Positions 34,030-45,638 of a stretch of 60,569 nucleotides of DNA are shown in pieces. Position 1 is the first letter of the stretch. Every line of letters starts with the position of its first letter. The notes below the pieces were generated by a model. The model did no database searches, was not told where the DNA came from, and saw only the letters and a program-made list of their open reading frames with translations. The position numbers and the translations under genes were made by a program. This stretch comes from a bacterium (GTDB lineage Bacteria > Myxococcota_A > UBA9160 > SZUA-336), in contig JAAELY010000316.1 in NCBI GenBank assembly GCA_024226335.1, positions 1-60,569 of the forward strand, read 5' to 3'.

Positions 34030-34467
34030 TCATTGCGCCGATGACTCGCTCTCTTCGGCGTCAGGAACGCCCTTGAGCAGGGTCGGCAGCTTTGCGTCGA
34101 TCTCGTACCAGGGAGCTTTGAGTTCTGTCCAGATGTGCACGACGGGTTTCGATCCCGGATCCGTATCGAGACTGCCAAGGCGAAGGATGATCTCCGAAGC
34201 ATCGTCCCGGGTCGCCACGAGTTGCGAGCCGCAGCGCGGACAGAAGAAGCGCCGCTTGCCCGGAGACGACTCGTAGGATGCGAGCAGGTCTTCACCTCGT
34301 ATCCAGCGAAATCCCTCCCGTGGAACCCGCGCGGTCGTCGAGAATGCGGCACCATGAGCCTTGCGACAGGTCGGGCAGTGGCAGTTCCCGAGCGGACCGA
34401 TCGGGCCATCGGAGGCGTAGCCAATCTGGCCACACAGGCAGCTGCCTTCGAGTCGCCCGCCTTTCAA
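34030..34467 (-). CDS. GFA-family (glutathione-dependent formaldehyde-activating-like) zinc protein
   Basis: A 145-residue protein of the GFA/CENP-V fold with the zinc cysteine sets GSCLCGQIGY, NCHCPTCRKAHG and FFCPRCGSQL, plus the family aromatic segments WIRGEDLLASYESS and VHIWTELKAPWYEI. Gfa was named for glutathione-formaldehyde condensation, but most members have no proven activity. The TTG start overlaps the upstream GH172-type gene's TGA as TTGA, making a two-gene operon. It is convergent with the molybdoenzyme operon. Confidence 0.87.
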   Translation of the reverse strand: MKGGRLEGSCLCGQIGYASDGPIGPLGNCHCPTCRKAHGAAFSTTARVPREGFRWIRGEDLLASYESSPGKRRFFCPRCGSQLVATRDDASEIILRLGSLDTDPGSKPVVHIWTELKAPWYEIDAKLPTLLKGVPDAEESESSAQ

Positions 34468-35579
34468 CTAGGATCCTCGCGCGGTAGACGCTGCTCGACC
34501 GCCAGTAGCGGCGGTAACGGTTCGCTGCGCCCGGATTGATACCAGTACGCAGTGCTCGAGTAGTCATTGGCCAGCGCGTTGTCGTGGCCGGTCTCGATCG
34601 TCACACGAATCGATTTTTCGAACGCGATCGGGTCTTCCACGTGAAAACGGTACATCGAGTTTTTGCCGCCCCAGGGCCAGGCTTCGTCGCCGCTGTACAC
34701 GGTGATGCCGTGGTAGGGGGCGCTAAATTCCTGTTTCGGACAAAAAGCGGTGTTGAAGTAGTCCTCGGTTCCGGTCCCGTGCAGGCGGGGCGGCCAGGGT
34801 TCATCGTCGATGAAGATCATGTCATCGCCCTCGCCGTACCAGTCGTTGACCTGTCGTTCGAATACGTCGATGTTCATGACACAGCCGACGTAATGCCCGC
34901 GTCCGCGCACGTCGAGGATCGTGTAGTTCTGCTCACCCGTCAGATTGCCGTCGCGCCAGGGACCCATCAGTCCGAAGCCCGCACCGACCGGGCGTTCATC
35001 ACTATAGCCGTAGTCGCTGCGCGTGTAGCTCCTCTGAACCGAAGTGCCCGCACTCGGATTGGAACGCGTCCAGATGGCGTGAAAACGCGCAAGATCGTCG
35101 TCGATCTCGTCGTAGGATTCGTAGTCGATGTAGTAGTAGAAGATCAGCAGGTTCTCGCCCTGGTACTCGACTTCGAAACGCGCGCCTTCTGCAAACGGCA
35201 TCGGGAACCAGCAGTTCATCGACTTTCCGTCCTGAGGACTCATCTGTAGTGGAAGCGAACAGAAATTGCGGCGCAGCCCGAAACCTACGCCAAAGAAGTC
35301 ACCCAGTGGCACCTCGATACTCGGCGTACTCTCTCCGTCCCAGTACATGCGCAGAATTGCGCGGCACAGATCATGGGGTTCCGTGGGGAAGGTCATCATC
35401 GTTACCCAGATGTGCTTGACGCATCCCGCACCGGAGATCTCTCCCAGTTCGCGTGTCTCCCCACCCTTCAAGCGGATATTGTCGGCGTTTCCTCCGGTGC
35501 GATCCCAGGAAGACAGGCGACCGCGGCGATAGCGCCGCATCCGCGCAAGATTGGCGAGCGAACCAGATCCCAGATCCAT
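34464..35579 (-). CDS. DUF2961 / GH172-type glycoside hydrolase
   Basis: A 371-residue protein of the DUF2961 family, now glycoside hydrolase family 172. The core (LGDFFGVGFGLRRNFCSLPLQM, FEVEYQGENLLIFYYYIDYESYD, FIDDEPWPPRLHGTGTEDYFN, FSAPYHGITVYSGD) is typical of the single-domain form. Characterised members act on alpha-D-fructofuranosides and alpha-D-arabinofuranosides, often as trimers. No signal peptide, so it would work on imported sugar in the cytoplasm. ATG 35579 has GGAGGC upstream. With the GH51 enzyme at 44038-45516 it suggests use of furanosyl sugars. The precise bond cleaved is unknown. Confidence 0.85.
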   Translation of the reverse strand: MDLGSGSLANLARMRRYRRGRLSSWDRTGGNADNIRLKGGETRELGEISGAGCVKHIWVTMMTFPTEPHDLCRAILRMYWDGESTPSIEVPLGDFFGVGFGLRRNFCSLPLQMSPQDGKSMNCWFPMPFAEGARFEVEYQGENLLIFYYYIDYESYDEIDDDLARFHAIWTRSNPSAGTSVQRSYTRSDYGYSDERPVGAGFGLMGPWRDGNLTGEQNYTILDVRGRGHYVGCVMNIDVFERQVNDWYGEGDDMIFIDDEPWPPRLHGTGTEDYFNTAFCPKQEFSAPYHGITVYSGDEAWPWGGKNSMYRFHVEDPIAFEKSIRVTIETGHDNALANDYSSTAYWYQSGRSEPLPPLLAVEQRLPREDPS

Positions 35580-35655
35580 CAGATGCCTCCGGTAGAGAGT
35601 TTCAGTTTCGGATGATGCCGCATCTGCGAGCGCTTGCGGTTTCGGGCGCCGCGCA

Positions 35656-36564
35656 TCAATCGCTGCTGTCCATTTCCATGAACGACCAGCCGAGCCCCGG
35701 CACCTCCGCCTTCAGCCTCGCTTCCAGCGCGTTGATGTGACGTACGGCTTCGCCCAGTGGAAGCGAGCTGTCGAGTCGCACCTTGGCGGCCAGCATGAAC
35801 TGCGAACCGACCTGGAGTGTGATCACGTTGAAGACTTCGAGGATCTGCGGATCGTCAGCAATTCCCTTCGAGATGGCCGCTGTGACTTCGGGGTCGGCCG
35901 AGCGACCGATCAGAAGTTTGGCGACCAGGGATCCGATGAAGGCGGCGACCAGCACCAGCAAGGCGCCGATCGCTAGCGAGCCGTACGCATCGTAGACGGG
36001 ATTGCCGGTGATGGCGGCCAGAGCCACGAAACTGAAAGCGACGACCAGACCGAGCAGCGCCGCGAAGTCTTCGCCGAAGACCACGACCAGTTCCGAACTG
36101 CGCGAAGATTTCAGCCAGCGCCACACACTCATCGATCCGCGGATCGCGTTCACTTCGCGCATGCAACCGGCCATGCTCACGGATTCCAACGCGATCGATA
36201 CGCCGAGTACCAGAAGTGCGATCCAGGCCTGCGAGATCGGCTCCGGTTCGTGCAGCTTGTGCCAGCCTTCGTATAGAGAAAACAAGCCACCTATGCTGAA
36301 CAGCAAGAGCGCAACGATGAAGCTCCAGAAGTAGGTGACCTTGCCGTAACCCAGAGGGTGCTCTTCATCGGGTGGTTTCTGGGCGTGCCGCAAGCCTAGA
36401 AGCAGAAGAAGCTGGTTGCCGGTATCGGCAAAGGAATGGATGGCCTCTGCCAGCATTGCGCTTGAGGCCGTGTAGAAGGCTGCGACCGATTTGGCCAACG
36501 CGATTCCGAAGTTCGCGAGCAACGCGAAGAAGATCGCGCGAACCGGGTTCCCACCACCCGCCAT
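35656..36564 (-). CDS. Cation diffusion facilitator family transporter
   Basis: A 302-residue inner-membrane efflux protein with six predicted helices. The metal site residues are in helix 2 (AIHSFADTGNQ; His and Asp) and helix 5 (FGEDFAALLG; Glu and Asp). The Ser after His and the long middle region fit the branch without a known single metal; zinc, iron or manganese are possible. A short cytoplasmic domain (about 215-300) carries the usual ferredoxin-like fold. ATG 36564 has GGGAGG upstream. An in-frame start eleven codons earlier is less likely. It diverges from the PanE-like gene. Confidence 0.88.
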   Translation of the reverse strand: MAGGGNPVRAIFFALLANFGIALAKSVAAFYTASSAMLAEAIHSFADTGNQLLLLLGLRHAQKPPDEEHPLGYGKVTYFWSFIVALLLFSIGGLFSLYEGWHKLHEPEPISQAWIALLVLGVSIALESVSMAGCMREVNAIRGSMSVWRWLKSSRSSELVVVFGEDFAALLGLVVAFSFVALAAITGNPVYDAYGSLAIGALLVLVAAFIGSLVAKLLIGRSADPEVTAAISKGIADDPQILEVFNVITLQVGSQFMLAAKVRLDSSLPLGEAVRHINALEARLKAEVPGLGWSFMEMDSSD

Positions 36565-36640
36565 GAACGCCTCCCGAAGTAATCTGGCGCGCTGCACTGT
36601 AGCAACTCGCGCACGGATTATGGGCTAGTCTTCGCACTGC

Positions 36641-37621
36641 GTGATAGAGCAAGACGATATTCAGGAACCCTATCGGCCCAGACGGATTGCCGTCGTCGGT
36701 GCCGGTCCCATGGGTGCGTCTTTTGCGGCTCTCGTGAGTCCGCACTGTCCCACGGTGCTGGTGGTTCGGGATGAATCCCGGGCCAGGCAGATTCGCAGCG
36801 ACGGTATCGCGCTCGAGGGGGCCCTCGAAGCCCGGGGACACCCGGACGTCGTCGCTTCAATTGCCGATCTGGCGGACATCCATCCGATCGATCTCGTGTT
36901 CATCGCGACCAAGACCACGGCGATTCAGGCGGTGTGCGAGAGCTTGCGTCCGCATCTCGCGGAGTTGCCGTTTCTGATCTCGTATCAGAACGGTATCGAG
37001 TCGGGGCGTACGATCATGCAGCTATTGGGCACGCCGCGCGTGTTGCGGATGGTGTTGCGCTACGGCGCCGTACTCGAGGATCCCGACGCGAAAAGCGGTC
37101 CTTTGCGCGTGCGCGTCGGTCTGCACAAGCCGCCGCACTTCATCGGCGGCGAAGGGGAGAGCCTGAGCTTCGCGCGCAAGCTCGCTCCCTGGATCGATTC
37201 GACCGGACTCCCGATCCGCTTCACCGAAGACATCGAGCGCGAAGCCTGGCTCAAGGGTATCGAGAACGCCGCAGGCAATCCCGTATCAGCGCTCCTGCGC
37301 GCCTCGCTCGGAGAATTGCTCGAAGCGCCGGCGCGCGGATTGGTCGAACGCCTGCTCGAAGAGGGCGTGGCCGTGGCGCGTGCGGCGGGTCTCTCGATCG
37401 AAAGGGGCTATATCGAAAAGGTATTGCAAGTGATGGCCCACGGCGGGACGCACCTGCCGAGCATGGCCCAGGACGTACTCGCGGGCCGAGCGACCGAACT
37501 CACCCAGTTGAACGAACAGATCGCACGTCGAGGTCGAGAACTCGGCATAGCCACGCCCGCCCACGATGCGATCGTCGATCTGATCGGCACATTCGACTGG
37601 CGTGTGGCGCGACGGGCTTGA
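36641..37621 (+). CDS. panE: 2-dehydropantoate 2-reductase family protein
   Basis: A 326-residue protein of the ketopantoate reductase (PanE/ApbA) family. The NADPH Rossmann motif is VVGAGPMGASFA, then TKTTAIQAV and ISYQNGIESGRTI. The C-terminal domain has WLKGIENAAGNPVSALL with the conserved Lys and Asn, and HLPSMAQDVLAGRATELTQLN, the classic PanE end segment. It would reduce ketopantoate to pantoate for coenzyme A synthesis, although paralogues of this family act on other 2-oxo acids. The GTG start is at 36641. No other pantothenate gene is near, so the assignment is by motif only. Confidence 0.83.
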   Translation: MIEQDDIQEPYRPRRIAVVGAGPMGASFAALVSPHCPTVLVVRDESRARQIRSDGIALEGALEARGHPDVVASIADLADIHPIDLVFIATKTTAIQAVCESLRPHLAELPFLISYQNGIESGRTIMQLLGTPRVLRMVLRYGAVLEDPDAKSGPLRVRVGLHKPPHFIGGEGESLSFARKLAPWIDSTGLPIRFTEDIEREAWLKGIENAAGNPVSALLRASLGELLEAPARGLVERLLEEGVAVARAAGLSIERGYIEKVLQVMAHGGTHLPSMAQDVLAGRATELTQLNEQIARRGRELGIATPAHDAIVDLIGTFDWRVARRA

Positions 37622-37631
37622 GAAGCGCGGA

Positions 37632-38801
37632 TCAGCTTGCGATGGGCCCGATCAAATCTACGGCGAGCTTGCGCCGCTGGTGCACGCCGTCACCGTAGAG
37701 CGCCTGATTGTGCATGCTGCGCTTGAAGAAGAGATGGACGTCGCATTCCCAGGTGAAGCCGATACCGCCGTGTAGCTGCACCGAGCGATCTGAGATGAAT
37801 GCGCCCGCATCCGAGGCGGCGCTCTTGGCCATGCGCGCCGCTGATTCGGCGCTATCGGCTCCGATATCGACGCAACACGCTGCGTTGTACAGAAGCGAGC
37901 GGGCTCGATCGATCGAGACCATGGCATTGACGAGCGGGTGCTTCACCGCCTGAAAGAAACCGAGCTGATGATCGAATTGCTTGCGGTTCTTCGCGTACTC
38001 GACGGTCGTCTGCAACTGCCACTCGTTGGTACCGCAGAGATCGGCACTCACGACCACCAGGATGGCCGGCCAGGCGGCGCGAAGAGCGGCAAGCCCGTCG
38101 CGGCTGATCACGTCTTGCGCGGAGACGCGCACGTCTTGAAACTGGACGCTCGCCTGATCGCGGGTCAGGTCGTGAATCTGATCGCGTTCCAGCGTCACGC
38201 CTGATGCATCTTTCGAAACGACGCACAGAACCAGACGCTCTCCGAGACGTGCACTGGTCAGCAGCACATCGGCCTTGAAAGCGTCCTGCACGAAACAAGC
38301 GCTGCCGTCGAGCACGAGTTGATCGCCTTGTTCGCGCGCGCTGACGCCACAATCGGCCAATTCCCAGCTGCCCGACGCGTCGCTGATAGCCAGTGATGCG
38401 CTTGCCCCATCGGCGATCCGGCCGAGCCAGACGCTCGCCTCTTTGGTTTCCGAAGTGCGCAATGCGAAGCTCGCGTTCAACGTCGCAACCAACGGAGATG
38501 GAAGCGCGTGCCGGCCGACTTCCTCGACCAGGCCCGCGATACCGGCGAGCGAGAAACCCACGCCACCGTCGGCCTCGGAAACGGCCAGCCCTGTCCAACC
38601 GAGTTCGACGATCTGTTTCCAGAGGCCTTCGTCCCACTGTGTGGGCTCACCCCTCTCGTAGACTTCTTCCGGGTCGCTGGCCACCAGTGTGCGCAGTCTG
38701 TCGATCGGTAGATGCTCGTCGAGAAAACTGCGCGCCAGGTCTCGCAACATCTCCTCTTCTTCGCCGAAACCGAAGTTCTTGGGAGCTTCTCTGTGCGCCA
38801 T
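37632..38801 (-). CDS. Acyl-CoA dehydrogenase, FadE-like
   Basis: A 389-residue flavoprotein of the acyl-CoA dehydrogenase family. It has the N-terminal helical domain (AVSEADGGVGFSLAGIAGLVEE), a beta domain and a C-terminal helical bundle (YAKNRKQFDHQLGFFQAVKH, RSVQLHGGIGFTWECDVHLFFKR). The usual substrate-binding motif is only partly kept, as in the shorter members that pair with another subunit in steroid and branched-chain oxidation. The gene follows another acyl-CoA dehydrogenase 14 bases downstream of that stop, so the two may form a heteromeric enzyme. FAD-dependent alpha,beta-desaturation of an acyl-CoA is the expected reaction. Confidence 0.87.
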   Translation of the reverse strand: MAHREAPKNFGFGEEEEMLRDLARSFLDEHLPIDRLRTLVASDPEEVYERGEPTQWDEGLWKQIVELGWTGLAVSEADGGVGFSLAGIAGLVEEVGRHALPSPLVATLNASFALRTSETKEASVWLGRIADGASASLAISDASGSWELADCGVSAREQGDQLVLDGSACFVQDAFKADVLLTSARLGERLVLCVVSKDASGVTLERDQIHDLTRDQASVQFQDVRVSAQDVISRDGLAALRAAWPAILVVVSADLCGTNEWQLQTTVEYAKNRKQFDHQLGFFQAVKHPLVNAMVSIDRARSLLYNAACCVDIGADSAESAARMAKSAASDAGAFISDRSVQLHGGIGFTWECDVHLFFKRSMHNQALYGDGVHQRRKLAVDLIGPIAS

Positions 38802-38815
38802 CGGATCGATCCCTT

Positions 38816-40024
38816 CTACTTCGATTTCGCCAGGCCGAGCACGCGCTCACCCAGGATGTTGCGCTGGATCTCGTTGGATCCGGCCGCGATCGTGTGTCCG
38901 AATGAGTTCATGTACGCGAGCGGCCAGTGACCGCCGTTCGGCGCTTTCTCATCCAGCTTGTACAATGTGGATTGAGCACCTGCGATATCGACACCGATCC
39001 GCGCGATGTTCTGGACCAGTTCGCTACTGACTAGTTTCTGTTGCATCGGAATCCGCATCGGATGATCCGTGAGCGCCGGAACGCGTGCGCGCCGATTGCC
39101 CTGCCGGAGGCCTTCCGAGACGATCGCCTGTTGAACGATTGCGTCACGCGTCATCGGGTCGTCAGCGGCACAGACGCCGTCGCGGCGACTTTTCCTGGCG
39201 AGATCGATCAGCTGTTCGAGTGGGTGTGTGGAGCCACCGCCCCCGCCTCCACCGGCGCCTTCGGCGGCACCTCGCTCGTGGGTCAGAGTGGTCATGGCGA
39301 CGGTCCAGCCCTTGCCCTCCTCATCGAGGCGATTGGAGTCGGGAATGGCCGCGTCCTCGAAGAGCACTTCGTTGAAGCCGCTCTCGCCGGTCATCTTGAT
39401 CAGCGGGCGTACGGTCACACCTTTGTGTCCTTCGATCGGACACAGGAAATAGCTCAACCCGTCGTACTTGTGATGCCGACTCGTGCGCGCGATCAGGATC
39501 ATCCACTTCGCGAAGTGTCCGAGGCTAGTCCAGACCTTGTGACCATTCACGATCCACTCGTCGCCGCGTTTTTCCGCAAACGTCTGCTGGTTGGCCATAT
39601 CGGATCCTGCGCCCGGTTCGCTGAAACCCTGGCACCAGATCTCTTCACCACTGAGCGCGCCCGGAATGAACTTGCGTTTCTGTTCCTCGGTGCCGTGAGC
39701 CAGGATCGTCGGCGCGGCCATGCTCAAACCGACGATGTTGATGAAGTACGGTGCGCCCGCGCGCCCCAGTTCCTGATTCGCGAGGCGCTGGCAGTCCGTG
39801 CGCCCGGCTCCGCCGTACTCGGTGGGGTAGTCACAACCGATCAGGCCGGCGCGATAACACGAAAGCTGCCACTCCTGTAGGTAACCGAGCTGCTCGACGG
39901 CCGACACTTCGATCGGGGAGATCGGCAGTCGCACGGGCGGCGGCGGCGGCATGTTCTTGCTCAGCCAGTTTCGTGCGTATTCCTGGAACTCGTTTTGCTC
40001 GTCGCTCAGCTTCTTGGAACTCAT
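38816..40024 (-). CDS. Acyl-CoA dehydrogenase
   Basis: A 402-residue acyl-CoA dehydrogenase. GFSEPGAGSDMANQQTFAEKRGD, WIVNGHKVWTSLGHFAKWMILIARTS, AGSNEIQRNILGERVLGL and the flavin loop IGCDYPTEYGGAGRTD are diagnostic. A glycine run (EGAGGGGGGGS, about residue 265) is inserted before THPLEQL. The start is ATG 40024, which overlaps the dehalogenase stop as ATGA; the longer open frame upstream is the dehalogenase on another frame. With the gene at 37632-38801 it probably makes one alpha-beta dehydrogenase acting on bulky acyl-CoAs. Confidence 0.9.
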   Translation of the reverse strand: MSSKKLSDEQNEFQEYARNWLSKNMPPPPPVRLPISPIEVSAVEQLGYLQEWQLSCYRAGLIGCDYPTEYGGAGRTDCQRLANQELGRAGAPYFINIVGLSMAAPTILAHGTEEQKRKFIPGALSGEEIWCQGFSEPGAGSDMANQQTFAEKRGDEWIVNGHKVWTSLGHFAKWMILIARTSRHHKYDGLSYFLCPIEGHKGVTVRPLIKMTGESGFNEVLFEDAAIPDSNRLDEEGKGWTVAMTTLTHERGAAEGAGGGGGGGSTHPLEQLIDLARKSRRDGVCAADDPMTRDAIVQQAIVSEGLRQGNRRARVPALTDHPMRIPMQQKLVSSELVQNIARIGVDIAGAQSTLYKLDEKAPNGGHWPLAYMNSFGHTIAAGSNEIQRNILGERVLGLAKSK

Positions 40025-40977
40025 GAGTTCTCCTCTTCGATGCGGCGCAACAGGATCTCGACGATTTCTGGACCGTGGGATTCCTGCAGAAAGTGACCGG
40101 CATCGAGGCCGTCGAAACTGGCCTGCGGATAGAAGCTCGCCCATTTCCGGCCCCACTCCTCGGTGAACACTTCGTCGGCTGCTCCCCAGATGAAGTGCAC
40201 GGGCTTGCTCCAGCTGCGCAAGGCTTCGAAGCAACGCGTCTGCTCGTCGGCATTGCCGCCTTCCGGATCGTCGAATGGCAGCGAAAGCGGAAAGCGCCGC
40301 GGTCCGGCTTTCGACGCGCGATCCGGAAACGGTGCTTCGTACATCGAAAACGCGTCCTCTGGACTCAGTGAACTCGAACCGGTGGGAGCATTGTTGCGGA
40401 AATGCTGGAGGACGAAACCGCAGCCCTGAATCTGGTCCATCCGGCCGCCTTCGTGCCAGAGCGCGTTCCAATTGCGAAGTGCAGCGCTGTATTCGTGCTC
40501 GGGTCCGTGGAGCCATGTGTTCATGATGGTGAGTCGCCTCAGGCGCTCGGGCATGTCGACGGCCTGGCGCAGTCCGATCGGTCCACCCCAGTCCTGGACG
40601 AAGATCGTGATGTCGGTCAGATCGAGACTGCGAATCAGGTGGCCCAATGCCTGACTGTGGCGTTCGATCGAATACCAGTCGTCATCGAGGACTTTGTCGC
40701 TCTTGCCGAACCCGATGTGGTCGGGAGCCACACAGCGAAAGCCCGCTTCTACCAGGGGTCCGATCATGCGGCGGTATAGATAGGACCACGTGGGCATGCC
40801 GTGTACGAGAAGCGCGACCGGACGGGGGTCGTTGCCTTCGTCCGCTCTTCCCTCATCCACTCTTCCCTCATCCAGATAGTGCATGCGCAGGCCTTCCCAC
40901 TCCAGGTAGTGGGACTCGAAGGGATAGTCCTTCAATACGTCAAAGCGCTCTTCGGGGGTGCGAAATGATTCCGGCAT
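40021..40977 (-). CDS. Haloalkane dehalogenase-like alpha/beta hydrolase
   Basis: A 318-residue alpha/beta hydrolase of the haloalkane dehalogenase family, nearest to the DhlA-type subgroup. LVHGMPTWSYLYRRM has the oxyanion loop (HGMPTW), FVQDWGGPIGL holds the aspartate nucleophile with Trp, and DAGHFLQE holds the catalytic His. A tandem duplication near residue 40 encodes GRVDEGRADEG. The enzyme would cleave carbon-halogen bonds, though many such proteins are untested or act as epoxide hydrolases. It is translated in overlap with an acyl-CoA dehydrogenase, which suggests a shared catabolic route. Confidence 0.82.
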   Translation of the reverse strand: MPESFRTPEERFDVLKDYPFESHYLEWEGLRMHYLDEGRVDEGRADEGNDPRPVALLVHGMPTWSYLYRRMIGPLVEAGFRCVAPDHIGFGKSDKVLDDDWYSIERHSQALGHLIRSLDLTDITIFVQDWGGPIGLRQAVDMPERLRRLTIMNTWLHGPEHEYSAALRNWNALWHEGGRMDQIQGCGFVLQHFRNNAPTGSSSLSPEDAFSMYEAPFPDRASKAGPRRFPLSLPFDDPEGGNADEQTRCFEALRSWSKPVHFIWGAADEVFTEEWGRKWASFYPQASFDGLDAGHFLQESHGPEIVEILLRRIEEENS

Positions 40978-41114
40978 TGTCCGGGCACTATATCCCTCGA
41001 GGGGATGGGCGTCAGAGTGGCTCGGATTTCGCGAGGCCGATCTCTATCCGCGTTCAGCGCGCACGACGCCTCCCGCAAGCGCAGTCGCAACCAGTACCGA
41101 GAACAGCAATCTGA

Positions 41115-42727
<1,613 letters not shown>

Positions 42728-42738
42728 ATACTTCGCGC

Positions 42739-44052
42739 ATGGCCACGACGATCAGCGCGTTACGCGCCCTGGATGTGCGCTTTCCCACGTCTGATTTTCT
42801 GGACGGGTCCGATGCAATGAACCCGGATCCCGACTACTCAGCCGCCTGCGCGATTCTGGAAACGGATGACGCGACGCTGCGTGGTCACGGCCACACATTC
42901 ACGATCGGCCGCGGAAACGAGGTCTGCGTCGCCGCGATCGAGGCGCTGCGGCCGCTGGTCGTCGGCTTGACGCTAGAGGAGATTGCCGAGCACCCGGGCC
43001 GGTTCTGGCGGCGCGTGACCGGCGACAGTCAGCTGCGCTGGCTCGGTCCCGAAAAGGGCGTGATCCACCTCGCGACCTCCGCCGTCGTGAATGCAGCCTG
43101 GGATCTGATCGCCAGGAGGGCCGGAAAACCACTGTGGAAGCTGCTCGTCGATCTGACTCCCGAGCAAATCGTGGAGGCGATCGACTTTCGCTATATCAGC
43201 GACGCACTCAATCGCGAAGAAGCACTCGAGATCCTGTATCGCGCGGCGGATACGAAAGCGGAACGCGAGGCGGAGTTGCTTCGCGATGGTTATCCCGCGT
43301 ACACGACCTCGGCCGGTTGGTTGGGTTATGACGACGAGAAGATCCGCCGCTTGAGCCGCGAAGCCGTGGCGAATTCCTGGACGCATATCAAGATCAAGGT
43401 AGGCTCGGATCTGGAAGACGATGTGCGCCGGGCGCGCATCATCCGAGAAGAGATTGGCCCAGACTGCCGACTGATGGTCGATGCGAATCAGGTCTGGGAC
43501 GTGGAGCAGGCGATCACCTGGATGCAGCGCCTCGCCGAGTTCGATCCCTGGTGGATCGAAGAACCCACCAGCCCCGACGATGTCCTGGGGCACGCGCGCA
43601 TTCGCCGAGAACTGGCACCGATCGGCGTGGCTACGGGTGAGCACTGCCACAATCGCGTGATGTTCAAACAGCTTCTACAGGCCGAAGCAATCGATTTCTG
43701 TCAGATCGACGGCTGTCGACTGGGCGGACTGAACGAAGTCCTGGCCGTACTGTTACTGGCTGCGAAGTTCGGCGTTCCGGTCTGTCCGCATGCGGGTGGG
43801 GTAGGGCTGTGTGAGTACGTGCAGCACTTCTCGATCTTCGACTACATCTGCGTCAGCGCGAGTCTGGAAAATCGGGTGATCGAATACGCGGATCACCTTC
43901 ACGAGCACTTCCAGGATCCAGTGATCATTCGCAATGGCCGCTACGTTCCACCCGAAGCACCTGGATTCAGCGTTGCATTCAAGAAACCTTCACTCGAAGA
44001 GTACCGCTTCCCCGACGGAAGATTCTGGACCCGTCGGTTAGCTGCCGAGTGA
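42739..44052 (+). CDS. L-fuconate dehydratase, enolase superfamily
   Basis: A 437-residue enolase-superfamily enzyme of the usual L-fuconate dehydratase length. The N-terminus [25 protein letters not shown] is characteristic, and KIKVGSD (Lys base), [10 protein letters not shown] (Asp), EEPTSPDD (Glu), ATGEHCHN (Glu/His) and [13 protein letters not shown] (His) are the metal and catalytic sites. It dehydrates L-fuconate to 2-keto-3-deoxy-L-fuconate. The neighbouring lactonase and SDR supply the steps before and after. The gene ends overlapping the convergent GH51 gene by 15 bases. No separate L-fucose dehydrogenase or FAH-type hydrolase is in the window. Confidence 0.93.
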   Translation: MATTISALRALDVRFPTSDFLDGSDAMNPDPDYSAACAILETDDATLRGHGHTFTIGRGNEVCVAAIEALRPLVVGLTLEEIAEHPGRFWRRVTGDSQLRWLGPEKGVIHLATSAVVNAAWDLIARRAGKPLWKLLVDLTPEQIVEAIDFRYISDALNREEALEILYRAADTKAEREAELLRDGYPAYTTSAGWLGYDDEKIRRLSREAVANSWTHIKIKVGSDLEDDVRRARIIREEIGPDCRLMVDANQVWDVEQAITWMQRLAEFDPWWIEEPTSPDDVLGHARIRRELAPIGVATGEHCHNRVMFKQLLQAEAIDFCQIDGCRLGGLNEVLAVLLLAAKFGVPVCPHAGGVGLCEYVQHFSIFDYICVSASLENRVIEYADHLHEHFQDPVIIRNGRYVPPEAPGFSVAFKKPSLEEYRFPDGRFWTRRLAAE

Positions 44053-45516
44053 GTAGGTCGCGATCTGAAGTGAGCACGGCTTCAGCTGCAATCTGCCATC
44101 ATTCGTTCCTTCGCATTCATGCGGAACGATGCGCTCCGGGTGTTCGGCCGTGTTGGTCGTCCGGGGATCCTCGGCGCAGAGTTCCACGATCTGCGGTGCG
44201 GGGAGGGGAGTCGTGCCCGCGAGTTCGATGGTCAGGCAACGCTCGCGTTCGAGGTCGCGGGACAGGGCGGCCACGGTCAACTGGCTGCCGTCCTCGGAGA
44301 TCGTCGCCACAGCGTCGACCAGGGGAATATCCCGCGGGATCTGAGCCCGGGGGACGCCGATCCTCTGGTTGACTACCGCAGAGTACGTTTCGGATTCCAG
44401 CGCCGCGTCGAGCACGACGGGCTGTAGCCCGAAGCGCAACTGCTTGAAGGCGTGGAAGATCGTCTGACGCACGAGCCCGTCGGGGTGAGTCAGGATCGGA
44501 GCAATCACGTTTACCGCCTGTGCCAGGCTTGCGAGTTTGACGCTCTGTGGGCGACGCAGCATCGAGAACAGAAGGCTTGCAACGACCACAGCGTCCGACT
44601 GGTCATAGACTTCTTCGATATTGGGAAACGCGAGATCCTTGTACCAGACGTTCCATTCATCGACCGCGATCGCCATGCGACGGCCGCCGATGCGGCCGTG
44701 GTATGCCAGGGAAATCGCCGCTTCGGCTTCGTCGAGTACCTCGTCCAGGAGCAACGAACTTCCGAGATGTCCCGCCAGGTCTTCGTGTCCCACGTACAAG
44801 TGAACCGCAAGAAAGTCGACGGAATCCCGCAGGGCGGAGCAGACTTCGAAGTTCCAGCGCGGGTCGGCGCCCACCGATCCGCTCGCGATCAACTGGATCG
44901 AGTCGTCGACCAGACGCATGTGCTTGGCGGTCTCGCGCGCCACGTCGATATACTGTTGGGGCGTCTTCGTCCCGATGTTCCAGGGACCATCGACCTCGTT
45001 TCCCAGCCCCCAGAGGGTCACGCCCCAGGGTTCGGCAAAGCCGTGGGAGCGACGCAGATTGGCGAAGTGCGTATCGCGATCGGTGTTGGCGTATTCGAGC
45101 CAGGCCGCAGCCTCGGTCGAGCCGCCCGTTCCGAGGTTCACACACAGATACGGTTCGGTGTTCAATTCGGCGCACAGGGGTAGAAATTCATCGGTGCCGA
45201 CTTCATTGGACTCGACCTGTTTCCATGCGGGGGCGAAACGCCGTCGACGTTCCTTGGTCGGCCCGATGCCATCCTGCCAGTCATAGGTGCAGTTGAAGTT
45301 CCCGCCCGGATAGCGAAGCCCCGTGAAGCCGATCTCGCGCACCGCATCGAGCACGTCCTGTCGGAAACCATCGGCGCGGGCGAAACGGGATTCTGGGTCG
45401 TAGAAGCCACCGTAGACGTTGCGCCCCATGTGTTCGACGAACCCGCCCCAGACACGCGGGTCGGTCTGACCGAGTCTGCGCTGGCTGTCGAGTCGCAAAA
45501 CAGCATCATCGCCCAT
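44038..45516 (-). CDS. GH51 alpha-L-arabinofuranosidase
   Basis: A 492-residue glycosidase of family 51. [12 protein letters not shown] carries the acid/base Glu and [13 protein letters not shown] the nucleophile Glu. [20 protein letters not shown] is the family start of the TIM barrel, and the C-terminal beta-sandwich covers about residues 390-490. ATG 45516 has AGGAGGGAG upstream. No signal peptide, so short arabino-oligosaccharides would be cleaved inside the cell. It removes terminal alpha-L-arabinofuranose. The neighbours suggest that arabinose and fucose come from one plant or algal polymer, by inference. Confidence 0.9.
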   Translation of the reverse strand: MGDDAVLRLDSQRRLGQTDPRVWGGFVEHMGRNVYGGFYDPESRFARADGFRQDVLDAVREIGFTGLRYPGGNFNCTYDWQDGIGPTKERRRRFAPAWKQVESNEVGTDEFLPLCAELNTEPYLCVNLGTGGSTEAAAWLEYANTDRDTHFANLRRSHGFAEPWGVTLWGLGNEVDGPWNIGTKTPQQYIDVARETAKHMRLVDDSIQLIASGSVGADPRWNFEVCSALRDSVDFLAVHLYVGHEDLAGHLGSSLLLDEVLDEAEAAISLAYHGRIGGRRMAIAVDEWNVWYKDLAFPNIEEVYDQSDAVVVASLLFSMLRRPQSVKLASLAQAVNVIAPILTHPDGLVRQTIFHAFKQLRFGLQPVVLDAALESETYSAVVNQRIGVPRAQIPRDIPLVDAVATISEDGSQLTVAALSRDLERERCLTIELAGTTPLPAPQIVELCAEDPRTTNTAEHPERIVPHECEGTNDGRLQLKPCSLQIATYSLGS

Positions 45517-45638
45517 CGCGGAACTCCCTCCTGCTGAATGCCCCGCCAAGAGAATACCCCATGCTGGGCGTCGCATCGTTGCAGGCTCTGGCGCCGATCC
45601 TGCTCCTCTCTACTATAGGCATCCACGGAGGTAGGAGC

